A DNA stretch of 6,066 bases, from NCBI GenBank assembly GCA_003648225.1, contig QMOL01000195.1, forward strand, positions 1 through 6,066, written 5' to 3'. This DNA is from Chlamydiota bacterium. GTDB lineage: Bacteria; Auribacterota; UBA3054; B51-G9. The notes under the pieces are model-generated. The model was not told the origin of the DNA. It did not search any database and saw nothing but the letters and a program-made list of their open reading frames with translations. The translations under genes were made by a program, and so were the position numbers. This document shows positions 1-5,981 of this stretch, piece after piece. The first letter of the stretch is position 1; each line of letters starts with the position of its first letter.

Positions 1-317
1 ATTCCCGCAAGTATCCCTTTTAAAATGTTGTCAGGAACTGATGAACTGTAATAACCACCCACAAAAGCCATTATGTCTGTTGGAGGGTCAATTATAAACG
101 CAAGTTTCCAGTCAACTAAATTATTTTTTGAAAAGTTGCGCAGGGCGGCAAGCGAAGTGCCAAGAATAAGTATTAAACTAATTCCCGGTGCGGTTTGCAT
201 ATTGTATCCCGCGAAAAGAAGGATGGGGACATATAAAATCCCCCCACCCATTCCAACCATCGAGAACAAGGTAGAAACTACGAAGAAAACACCTGCTAAG
301 ATGATTAACTGTTCCAT
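1..317 (-). CDS. TauE/SafE family transporter (sulfite exporter-like), N-terminal part, runs off the window
   Basis: The minus strand reads open for 105 codons from an ATG at 317-315 to the window edge. The N-terminus is a hydrophobic segment (about residues 4-21) followed by the family's glycine-rich turn, VGMGGG at 21-26, then YVPILL and a second hydrophobic stretch at about 46-59. An NLVDWKLA segment at 66-73 and a GGYYSSSVPD segment at 87-96 match the usual order in TauE/SafE (formerly DUF81) proteins. These are inner-membrane carriers linked in known cases to export of sulfite, sulfoacetate or other small organosulfur anions; the substrate here cannot be read. The start codon shares one base with the stop of the FmdE-like gene (TAATG) and has no strong Shine-Dalgarno of its own, so translation is probably coupled to that gene. 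Family members are usually about 250 residues, so roughly 60% lies outside the window. Confidence 0.85.
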   Translation of the reverse strand, partial: MEQLIILAGVFFVVSTLFSMVGMGGGILYVPILLFAGYNMQTAPGISLILILGTSLAALRNFSKNNLVDWKLAFIIDPPTDIMAFVGGYYSSSVPDNILKGILAG

Positions 318-925
318 TATTTTTCCAATTTCTCTTTACAAGCGAGACAAATCTTCCCTTCAGGAGAATCTACCAGCTTATTTACAAAAGTTCTCTCACC
401 GCATTTTGCGCAAAGAGCGGTTTCAAAACATCCTTTTCCTTTTGGTAATTCAACTTTTGTTGTTTCACCAATCTCAAGAAACATTTCTTCAGGCATATTT
501 AGTACTTTGTCAACAAGAGGATCGGCAATCTCTGCAGGAACATCCTGTGGCGGAACACCATCTTGCCGCAATTTTACAGAAGGCGATTTAAGCATATTAC
601 CAAAAAAATTGTCTTTTAAACGAACACGAATCGCGCGCCCGGTAGCAACTTCAACGAGAGTGAACGCCATTTTATTGTAGTATTTTTTTTCGATATTTGA
701 TTTTCCGTAAGTGCAGCCCGTCGCTACCATCAATCCATCAAGAAAACAGCCTGCCGCGTGACCTTTCCCGGTTTCGGAAATTAAATATAATTCTTTGTCT
801 TGCGCGTGCTTAACACCAAGTTTACGCATTGCGGCAAGCGCGGCACGCAAGCCGAGTGGCATTGCGGGGCATTTATGTCCGTGAAATTTTTTACCTATTT
901 CGAATAAATCATTTAATGTGTTCAT
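317..925 (-). CDS. FmdE-like protein with C-terminal CxxC...CxxC zinc ribbon
   Basis: This 202-residue protein begins with an FmdE domain (formylmethanofuran dehydrogenase subunit E family). The signature is the metal-binding FHGHKCPAMPLG at residues 14-25, with H15, H17 and C19, followed by GKGHAAGCFLDG at 53-64 with C60 and D63, and a further cysteine at C71 in GCTYGKSN. The C-terminus carries two CxxC pairs, C172/C175 and C193/C196, spaced like a zinc ribbon. No signal peptide or membrane helix is seen, so it should be cytoplasmic. The start is well supported: AGGAG lies 6 nt upstream of the ATG. It begins 53 nt after the thioredoxin stop and overlaps the TauE start by one base, so all three are probably one transcript. 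Outside methanogens the role of FmdE-like proteins is mostly unknown; roles in molybdenum/tungsten or sulfur metabolism are possible. No other Fmd/Fwd subunit is present, so methanofuran chemistry is not implied. Confidence 0.88.
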   Translation of the reverse strand: MNTLNDLFEIGKKFHGHKCPAMPLGLRAALAAMRKLGVKHAQDKELYLISETGKGHAAGCFLDGLMVATGCTYGKSNIEKKYYNKMAFTLVEVATGRAIRVRLKDNFFGNMLKSPSVKLRQDGVPPQDVPAEIADPLVDKVLNMPEEMFLEIGETTKVELPKGKGCFETALCAKCGERTFVNKLVDSPEGKICLACKEKLEK

Positions 926-931
926 TTTTGA

Positions 932-936
932 CTCCT
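932..936 (-). promoter_or_regulatory. Shine-Dalgarno of the FmdE-like gene
   Basis: The minus strand reads AAAAAGGAGTC upstream of the ATG at 925-923, giving AGGAG with a 6-nt spacer. This fixes the FmdE-like start, which also places the HxHxC motif at the usual N-terminal position. Confidence 0.75.
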
Positions 937-978
937 TTTTTTATTACTTTACTTTGAATCAAAAGCTGGAAGCATTTG

Positions 979-1209
979 TTACTTTAGTATTTTTTTCAAT
1001 TCGTCTGCTGACGGTATTTTTCCCATTGCTTTTACTTCATTATCAATAGCGAGTGCCGGGGTCATCATAACGCCGAACGCCATAATTTGTTCTAAGTCGG
1101 TAATTTTTTCGAGTTGGAAATCTATTCCGATTTCTTTCGCGGTTTTTTCTGTTATTTCTGCTAATTGTTTACATTTTGGGCATCCAGTGCCGAGAATTTG
1201 AATTTTCAT
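979..1209 (-). CDS. Mini-thioredoxin, redox-active disulfide protein 2 type (CPKC)
   Basis: This 76-residue protein has a minimal thioredoxin fold: strand KIQILG at 2-7, the redox motif C10-P-K-C13 after GTG, a helix over about 14-28, the strand FQLEKI, and the cis-proline loop MMTPALAID at 48-56 with P51. A last strand and the helix SADELKKILK at 67-76 complete it. Length and layout fit the Thioredoxin_3 / archaeal-type small thioredoxins, which reduce disulfides in the cytoplasm; no signal peptide is present. The start puts the CPKC motif where the family has it, although no strong Shine-Dalgarno is visible: the leader reads TTCGTGATAAAAAA before the ATG. It is the first gene of a probable trx, FmdE-like, TauE transcript. 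In other genomes proteins of this kind often sit beside predicted permeases, including in arsenic-related clusters. That is general knowledge of the family, not proof of function here. Confidence 0.9.
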   Translation of the reverse strand: MKIQILGTGCPKCKQLAEITEKTAKEIGIDFQLEKITDLEQIMAFGVMMTPALAIDNEVKAMGKIPSADELKKILK

Positions 1210-1246
1210 TTTTTTATCACGAATAAGGGTTAAGTTATTTTTTTAA

Positions 1247-1300
1247 AACCACAGATGAACATTAATTAAACCACCAATGATTTTTTAACCACGGATGGAC
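1247..1300 (+). repeat. Three degenerate AACCAC repeats upstream of the thioredoxin gene
   Basis: AACCACAGATGAACA, AACCACCAATGA and TTAACCACGGATGGACACG begin at about 1247, 1269 and 1287, giving spacings near 22 and 18 nt. They match the copies at 5718-5800 and, in reverse orientation, those at 1456-1492. On the transcribed (minus) strand they would lie about 40-90 nt upstream of the thioredoxin start. Confidence 0.75.
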
Positions 1301-1308
1301 ACGCCTGC

Positions 1309-1330
1309 CCCGATAGTGTAGCGTATCGGG
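1309..1330. repeat. Perfect 7-bp GC-rich hairpin inside a repeat copy
   Basis: CCCGATA (1309-1315) pairs with TATCGGG (1324-1330) around an 8-nt loop. It interrupts what would otherwise read GGACACG-AATGAACACGAAT, so it looks like a small palindromic element placed within the AACCAC repeat. No T-run follows on either strand, so I do not call it an intrinsic terminator. Confidence 0.6.
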
Positions 1331-1455
1331 AAATGAACACGAATCTCATTTTTTTATTTTAATAGTTTCTTATACTATAAATTTTTCTTTTTTATTTTGC
1401 TTCAATTTCTTATATTTAAATTACAAATATAGTTTTATTTGGGTCTATTTGTTTT

Positions 1456-1492
1456 CATCCGTGGTTAAACTAAATATTCATCCGTGGTTAAT
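1456..1492 (-). repeat. Two inverted copies of the AACCACGGATG repeat, one covering the RND stop codon
   Basis: CATCCGTGGTTAA occurs at 1456-1468 and 1479-1491, a 23-nt period. The first copy, extended by one base to 1456-1469, is an exact 14-nt inverted match to TTTAACCACGGATG at 1284-1297. The copy nearest the RND gene reads TTAACCACGGATG on the minus strand, and its TAA (1490-1488) is the RND stop codon. Confidence 0.85.
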
Positions 1493-4400
1493 TCAGTTTT
1501 TCTGCCATGCTATCAAAAAGGGAATATACACACGGATATATCCACACCGAACCGAAGATCCCTACTAATAATCCTACCGCGGCAACAACACCAAGCGGCG
1601 ACATTCTTTCCATTCCAACCGCCATTTCAAAAACAAGCGGTGTTAATCCGAGAGCCGTGGAAACGGCAGTCATAACGATTGGTCTGAATCGCACACGAAC
1701 GGACTGAATAATTGCCTCGTCTTTTGGAACGCCTTTTTTTCGAGCTTTTATTATAAAATCGAGCAACAGGATTGCATTATTAACAACAGTTCCCGCGAGT
1801 AAAATCATTCCCATCATTGCCGGTTTGCACATCGGTTTGTCAAATAAAAGCAAGCCCCACATCGCTGCAGCAACAGCAATTAGAATAGAAGTCATAATAG
1901 TAAACGGATGAAGAAAAGATTTGAACATCCAGACAAGAAGAATGTAAAGCATGACAATACCAATCATAAGCGCGCCGCCCATTTCTTTCCCGCCTGTTTT
2001 CATATTTTCAAGTGTCCCGGAAACGTTTATACTATAACCGTTTGGCAGAGTTAAACTTTTCAACTGTGCCATCGCCTGCATGCCGACTTGTTTTATAGTC
2101 AAATCAGTATTAATGCCCGTAACATCAATTGTATTCAGCAAATTTTCATGGGTTGTGAACGGCGGATTTTTAACCGTTGATATCTTAGCAACGGTACGAA
2201 GTGGAATATTTCTTTTTTTAGTTGGCAAGATTATGTCTTCCAACTTATGTAATTCATTAATGTGCTCATGACGGTATTTTACAAGAATGGGAATATCTAA
2301 TGCGCCATGTAAACGCATTTGACTTGTTGCGACACCTTTAACAGCTGTCTTAGTTGTGTTCGCAATATCTTGCGGAGTCAATCCATAAAACCGGGCAAGA
2401 TCAGGATCAACAATTATATTTTGCTCCTCTTTATCAATATACCACGAACGGCGGACATCTGTAAGTCCTTTAACTCCGTGAAGTTTCGCGATAACTTCAT
2501 CGGCAAGCCTGTTAAGAATATGAATATCAGGACCGCTGATTACAAGGTCAAGCGGCGCTTTTGTCGTTGAAAGTGGAGTTGCTCCATATTCGGTAACGCT
2601 GAAAGTTCTTACACCGTCAATTTTTCTCAATCCCGCGCGCCATCTTTTTTCCATATCCCAAATTGTTAATTTGCGTTTTTTACGGTTGACCATAGTAATA
2701 GTCATAACAACCGATTGAGCTGTTGCTCCACCGCTGCCGAAACTAATTTGTCCCGGTTCCGAGCCGTTAACAGTAGAAATCCATTTAAGGCCTTCGGTAG
2801 TTTTCCCAACCATTTTCCCGACTGTTTCCGCTACTTTCATAACATGTTCAGGCGAATAATAAGTAGGAGTATCGAATTTGATGATTCCAATACCTGTATC
2901 CATTGGCGGCATAAGTTCCTGCCCGTTTAGCGGTTTAACAACCTTCATAGTAAAAATGAAAAAAAACAAAGCAAAAAATATCGTTTTTTTTCGGTGACGT
3001 AACAATATTGCAGAAATCCTTACCACTTCTTCCGTTCGTCTGTCCATCCACCTCGTAAAAGGTTTTAAAAAATTATTCACAAAAGATAAAAATCGCGGAA
3101 CAGGCTTGCCAAGAATTTTTGACGCAACAAGTGGGACAATCGTAAATGCCGCCACTAACGAAGCAAGAATTGTCGCGGTAATCATCATATTTAACGGCCG
3201 CATAATTTGTTGGGTGTAACCACCGGTAAATATTACCGGGATTAAAACCACAACCGTTGTCAACGCTCCAGCAAGAACACCGTGAAAAATTTCATTTGAA
3301 GCCGAGAGAACAACATCTCTAACCGGTGTATCCGGCTGCTCTTTATGTCGCCGGTAAATATTTTCTAAAACAACAATTGACGCGTCAACCACCATGCCAA
3401 TCGCAATAATCACACCTGAAAGCGTAACCATATTCAAAGTATAAGGGCTGAACCACAAGACAACTAAAGCTGCCAAAAAAGCTATTGGAATAGAAAGGGA
3501 AATTGCAAAAGCGGCACGTGCATCGGCAAGAAAAATCAGTATCACAAGAACAGTCAAAAAAACAGATTGATAAACCGATGAACGCATGCCTTGAACATTC
3601 ACATCAATAATCGGTTGTTGATCATTAGTAATTTCAAAAAGAATATCTGGATAGCGTTTCTTAAGTTTCTTTAATTCTTTTTTTACATTTTTAATCGCCC
3701 AAACCGTCTTTCCACCATCAGGTCGCATAATATTTATCGCTACCGCCTTGCGACTATTCCCAATATAACCGCTTCTTGGTTCATGCTGGGTAAGTTTAAC
3801 TTCCGCGATATTTTTTAATAAAACTCTTCCGGCACTTGTTCGTGTGATCGGTAAATCACGAATTTGATCAAGAGAACCAAACTGTCCTTGTACACGAACA
3901 AGATATTCACCTTTTTGAGTGTAAACTGTTCCGGCTGGAGCAGCGACATTTTGTTTTTGAACTTGAGCGAGAACCTGCTCGATTGTAATACCAAAAGCGT
4001 TAAGTTTATCTCTGTCAACAAGAATTTGCACTTCCGGCTCATTTGCGCCGAAAGTATCAACATCACCAACTCCAGGAACACGAAGAAACGCGTCTTTGAG
4101 TTCGTTTTCCGCAAGAAGACGGACGGTTGTCAAATCTTTAGGCGAATTTGTTTTTGCTGAAATAGCTATTGTAAGTAAAGGACGTGTCGCATCAGTGATT
4201 TTGTAAAGCATCGGTTCACGAATATCTTTCGGTAATTTTGCGCGGATACGCGCTATTACACTTTGAACATCACTTACCGCATCACCAATAGATTTAGTAT
4301 AATAAAATTCCGGAACAATAGACGCAACTTCATCTCTTGAAGTTGAGCGAATGCGTTTAACACCGGTAATTGTATTAATTTCTTTCTCGACAACCTGGGT

Positions 4401-4589
4401 GATTTTATCAGCTATATCATCAGCTGACGCCCCGGACTCAACAATAATTACCGCAACCTGCGGAGGCGCGGAATCAGGAAATAAATCGGTCGGCGTGCGG
4501 AAAAAAGCAAAAATTCCCAGCGCTACAACCACAAGCGATAACGCTATCACTCCATAAGGATTATCAAGTGATGCTTTTGTTAAACTCAT
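1488..4589 (-). CDS. RND efflux transporter permease subunit (AcrB/HAE-like)
   Basis: At 1033 residues this is a complete inner-membrane RND pump of the AcrB/MexB/SwrC kind; AcrB has 1049. An N-terminal helix (about 10-29) is followed by the RTPTDLFPD segment (31-39) typical of the family. A first periplasmic porter/docking half (about 40-335) leads to helices 2-6 (about 338-490) and helix 7 (about 535-550). A second periplasmic half (about 555-865) leads to helices 8-12 (about 870-1020). Helix 4 has IGMVVDASIVVLEN (397-410), keeping one acidic residue, D402, of the proton relay. Helix 10 has GTVVNNAILLLD (933-944), with N where AcrB has K940. RFRPIVMTA (967-975) starts helix 11. It lacks the extra acidic residue of CzcA-type metal pumps, so a hydrophobic or amphiphilic substrate is more likely than a divalent metal, but this is inference. 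The ATG overlaps the adaptor stop (ATGA), and GGAGG lies 7 nt upstream. Confidence 0.96.
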   Translation of the reverse strand: MSLTKASLDNPYGVIALSLVVVALGIFAFFRTPTDLFPDSAPPQVAVIIVESGASADDIADKITQVVEKEINTITGVKRIRSTSRDEVASIVPEFYYTKSIGDAVSDVQSVIARIRAKLPKDIREPMLYKITDATRPLLTIAISAKTNSPKDLTTVRLLAENELKDAFLRVPGVGDVDTFGANEPEVQILVDRDKLNAFGITIEQVLAQVQKQNVAAPAGTVYTQKGEYLVRVQGQFGSLDQIRDLPITRTSAGRVLLKNIAEVKLTQHEPRSGYIGNSRKAVAINIMRPDGGKTVWAIKNVKKELKKLKKRYPDILFEITNDQQPIIDVNVQGMRSSVYQSVFLTVLVILIFLADARAAFAISLSIPIAFLAALVVLWFSPYTLNMVTLSGVIIAIGMVVDASIVVLENIYRRHKEQPDTPVRDVVLSASNEIFHGVLAGALTTVVVLIPVIFTGGYTQQIMRPLNMMITATILASLVAAFTIVPLVASKILGKPVPRFLSFVNNFLKPFTRWMDRRTEEVVRISAILLRHRKKTIFFALFFFIFTMKVVKPLNGQELMPPMDTGIGIIKFDTPTYYSPEHVMKVAETVGKMVGKTTEGLKWISTVNGSEPGQISFGSGGATAQSVVMTITMVNRKKRKLTIWDMEKRWRAGLRKIDGVRTFSVTEYGATPLSTTKAPLDLVISGPDIHILNRLADEVIAKLHGVKGLTDVRRSWYIDKEEQNIIVDPDLARFYGLTPQDIANTTKTAVKGVATSQMRLHGALDIPILVKYRHEHINELHKLEDIILPTKKRNIPLRTVAKISTVKNPPFTTHENLLNTIDVTGINTDLTIKQVGMQAMAQLKSLTLPNGYSINVSGTLENMKTGGKEMGGALMIGIVMLYILLVWMFKSFLHPFTIMTSILIAVAAAMWGLLLFDKPMCKPAMMGMILLAGTVVNNAILLLDFIIKARKKGVPKDEAIIQSVRVRFRPIVMTAVSTALGLTPLVFEMAVGMERMSPLGVVAAVGLLVGIFGSVWIYPCVYSLFDSMAEKLN

Positions 4590-5704
4590 TTTATTTCCTC
4601 CACTCGTAAGCCGGAAGAAAGTGTTGCCCAGCCGAGGAAAGTGCTTGTTACGACTTTTTCGCCTGCTTTAACGCCTTTTACTTCCGCGTAACCATTACTT
4701 TTAATTATTTTTTCAACGGTTCGAATTTCGAGTTTCCCGTTTTTAATGATAAAAACAGCGGTTTTACCTTCCGGAGTTTCAATCAAACTTTCACTCGGCA
4801 CTGCAATAACATTTTCGTGACGAATAAGCACCACCGAAACGGGAACAAATTCACCAATTCTAAAGTTATTTGTCGGTGGGATTGCCACCTCCACGCGAAC
4901 CATTTTTGATTTATCAAAGCTTGGATATATATGCGTAATTTTCAGTTCTAATCTACAATCACAGTTACGAACATATACCGGTAATCCTAATTTAATAAAA
5001 TGTAAATCTTCCTGTGGAATGTCAAAAACAAGTTTTAATTTTGATTGTTCCTGAACAATCATTAACACTTCTCCGGGAGAAGCTAAATCTCCGGGATAAA
5101 CATTTCTTCGTGTTACCAATCCGTCATACGGGCTTACAAGTTTAGTGTAAGAAAGTTTGGACATCAAACCATCCCGCGTGTGATTTAAAGATTCTAATTC
5201 ATCCGTTTTAGCATTATACAAACTATAAGCTGTAACTGATTTGTTATAAACATCATCGGCACTTGCCTGAGAAATAGCGCCTCCGGAAACAAGCTCTTTG
5301 TACCGTTTATTTTCTTTAGCCCAGTATTGGAAATTTGTTTTTAAACCGTCAACTGTAACTTTAACTCCATTTATCTCTTTTTCTACACCCTTGATTTCTT
5401 CCTTTATATCTTTGTCATCTAACTGTAAAAGAATCTCACCCTCCTTTACAAAATCACCTTCAATATGATAAAGCAGTAGTACCCGAGCGGCAAGCCGTGA
5501 AGAAATCTTCGCGTTCTGCCACGCTTCAACTTCTGCAAGATAATCGTGAGTTCGCTCAACTTGCCTTTTGGACGCTTCTGCCACATGGACAGGGACGGGT
5601 AATTCGCCATAGGGTTTAACTTTTTTTTGCTGTATTTTACGTTTGGCTACTAAAGCGAGCATAGCGATGATTACAATAATGATAATAAGAATTTTCTTTT
5701 TCAT
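4586..5704 (-). CDS. RND periplasmic adaptor (membrane fusion protein, HlyD/AcrA family)
   Basis: The 372-residue product links the RND pump to an outer-membrane channel. From the ATG at 5704 it has a lysine-rich N-terminus and a single hydrophobic anchor (about residues 4-20) with no lipobox cysteine. A first half-lipoyl segment (about 60-97, with EGDFVKEGEILLQLDD) is followed by a helical hairpin (about 98-182). The second half-lipoyl segment is LVSPYDGLVTRR (189-200) and YPGDLASPGEVL, and after it come a beta-barrel (about 220-295) and a membrane-proximal domain to the end. A GTG 21 nt further upstream is also in frame, but it lies inside an AACCAC repeat. The ATG has AGGAAAG just before it, so I prefer the ATG. 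A CDC pair at residues 248-250 in the barrel is unusual for an adaptor. The gene overlaps the pump by four bases, so the two are co-translated. No TolC-like gene is in view. Confidence 0.93.
   Translation of the reverse strand: MKKKILIIIIVIIAMLALVAKRKIQQKKVKPYGELPVPVHVAEASKRQVERTHDYLAEVEAWQNAKISSRLAARVLLLYHIEGDFVKEGEILLQLDDKDIKEEIKGVEKEINGVKVTVDGLKTNFQYWAKENKRYKELVSGGAISQASADDVYNKSVTAYSLYNAKTDELESLNHTRDGLMSKLSYTKLVSPYDGLVTRRNVYPGDLASPGEVLMIVQEQSKLKLVFDIPQEDLHFIKLGLPVYVRNCDCRLELKITHIYPSFDKSKMVRVEVAIPPTNNFRIGEFVPVSVVLIRHENVIAVPSESLIETPEGKTAVFIIKNGKLEIRTVEKIIKSNGYAEVKGVKAGEKVVTSTFLGWATLSSGLRVEEIK
4597..4601 (-). promoter_or_regulatory. Shine-Dalgarno of the RND pump gene
   Basis: GGAGG on the minus strand lies inside the last codons of the adaptor gene, 7 nt before the pump ATG at 4589. 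With the ATGA overlap it supports translational coupling and fixes the pump start. Confidence 0.8.
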
Positions 5705-5717
5705 TTTCTTTCCTTTT

Positions 5718-5800
5718 TTAACCACTAATTAATAATTTTTTAACCACGAAAAATATAATGTTTTAACCACTAATGAACACAAATAGACACGAACGAATTC
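5718..5800 (+). repeat. Three AACCAC repeats immediately upstream of the adaptor gene
   Basis: TTAACCAC begins at 5718, 5740 and 5763, spacings of 22 and 23 nt. The third copy extends into ACTAATGAACACAAATAG and then ACACGAACGAATTC, the fullest version of the repeat in the window. The first copy supplies an in-frame GTG (5725-5723) that could be mistaken for the adaptor start. The cluster mirrors the one upstream of the thioredoxin gene. Confidence 0.8.
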
Positions 5801-5825
5801 ATTTTTAATTTATAATATAATTTTT

Positions 5826-5866
5826 AATCGTACTCCCCCTAAATCGTACTCCCCCTAAATCGTACT
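5826..5866. repeat. 16-nt tandem repeat, two full units and one partial
   Basis: AATCGTACTCCCCCTA occurs at 5826-5841 and again without change at 5842-5857, followed by a partial unit, AATCGTACT, at 5858-5866. On the transcribed strand each unit reads TAGGGGGAGTACGATT, a G-rich box in AT-rich surroundings. Confidence 0.9.
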
Positions 5867-5871
5867 GCCAA
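5843..5871 (-). promoter_or_regulatory. Weak sigma70-like promoter candidate for the efflux operon
   Basis: On the minus strand TTGGCA (5871-5866) and TACGAT (5848-5843) are 17 nt apart, matching the consensus at five and four of six positions. The -10 hexamer falls within the 16-nt tandem repeat, so the same hexamer recurs nearby. An alternative -10-like TATATT is at 5819-5814, with no good -35. This rests on pattern only. Confidence 0.25.
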
Positions 5872-5898
5872 TTATTTAACGATTTAATGATTGAATTT

Positions 5899-5926
5899 AA
5901 TTGTTCTGTCACCAATTGTTCTGTCA
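5899..5926. repeat. 13-nt direct repeat pair upstream of the efflux operon
   Basis: AATTGTTCTGTCA occurs at 5899-5911 and 5914-5926, separated by CC, a 15-nt period. On the minus strand the unit is TGACAGAACAATT. Such a pair could be a regulator site or a small tandem duplication; the sequence alone does not decide. Confidence 0.85.
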
Positions 5927-5941
5927 TAAAATTAATTATTT

Positions 5942-5971
5942 AATTCGTGATAATTCGTGTAATTAGTGTCT
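5942..5971 (-). repeat. Reverse-oriented copy of the dispersed repeat family
   Basis: AATTCGTGATAATTCGTGT followed by AATTAGTGTCT is the reverse complement of an AGACACTAATTACACGAATT-type stretch. It corresponds to the AGACACGAA part of the copy at 5763-5800 in inverted orientation. It lies just downstream of the partial membrane-protein stop, as the copies at 1456-1492 lie at the RND stop. Confidence 0.6.
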
Positions 5972-5981
5972 AAAATTTTTT

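Larger units (their letters stand above)
1210..1487. other. Repeat-rich intergenic region between RND gene and thioredoxin gene
   Basis: No credible gene is seen in these 278 bases. The region holds three plus-strand AACCAC-type repeat copies (about 1247-1300), a split copy with a hairpin (1302-1340), an AT-rich centre (about 1350-1450), and two copies in the opposite orientation (1456-1492). A TATAGT on the minus strand (1379-1374) resembles a -10 box for the thioredoxin operon. The nearest -35-like hexamer, TTGAAG (1405-1400), is 20 nt away, which is too far to call a promoter with confidence. No stem-loop followed by a U-run was found after the RND stop. Confidence 0.7.
5705..5981. other. 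Repeat-rich leader and intergenic region upstream of the efflux operon
   Basis: No gene is seen in these 277 bases. From the adaptor start outward, it holds three AACCAC copies (5718-5800), an AT-rich block (5801-5825), a 16-nt tandem repeat (5826-5866), a 13-nt direct repeat (5899-5926), and reverse-oriented family copies (5942-5971). The operon promoter must lie here or further upstream. Confidence 0.7.

Noticed and set aside
73..591. Plus-strand open frame of 172 codons
   Set aside because: It lies antisense across the TauE-like and FmdE-like genes, both with clear family motifs. Its product has no recognisable features.
1309..1330. GC-rich hairpin as an intrinsic terminator
   Set aside because: Neither strand has a T-run after the stem, and it lies about 160 nt beyond the pump stop inside a repeat.
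1247..1492. CRISPR array
   Set aside because: The repeats are degenerate, shorter than CRISPR repeats, occur in both orientations, and have no uniform spacers or cas genes nearby.
3815..4160. Open frames of about 98 codons on both strands inside the pump gene
   Set aside because: Both are shadows of the pump reading frame, which carries continuous RND homology through this region.
5704..5725. GTG start for the adaptor, adding seven residues
   Set aside because: The GTG is part of an AACCAC repeat and has no ribosome site, while the ATG at 5704 has a purine-rich AGGAAAG upstream.
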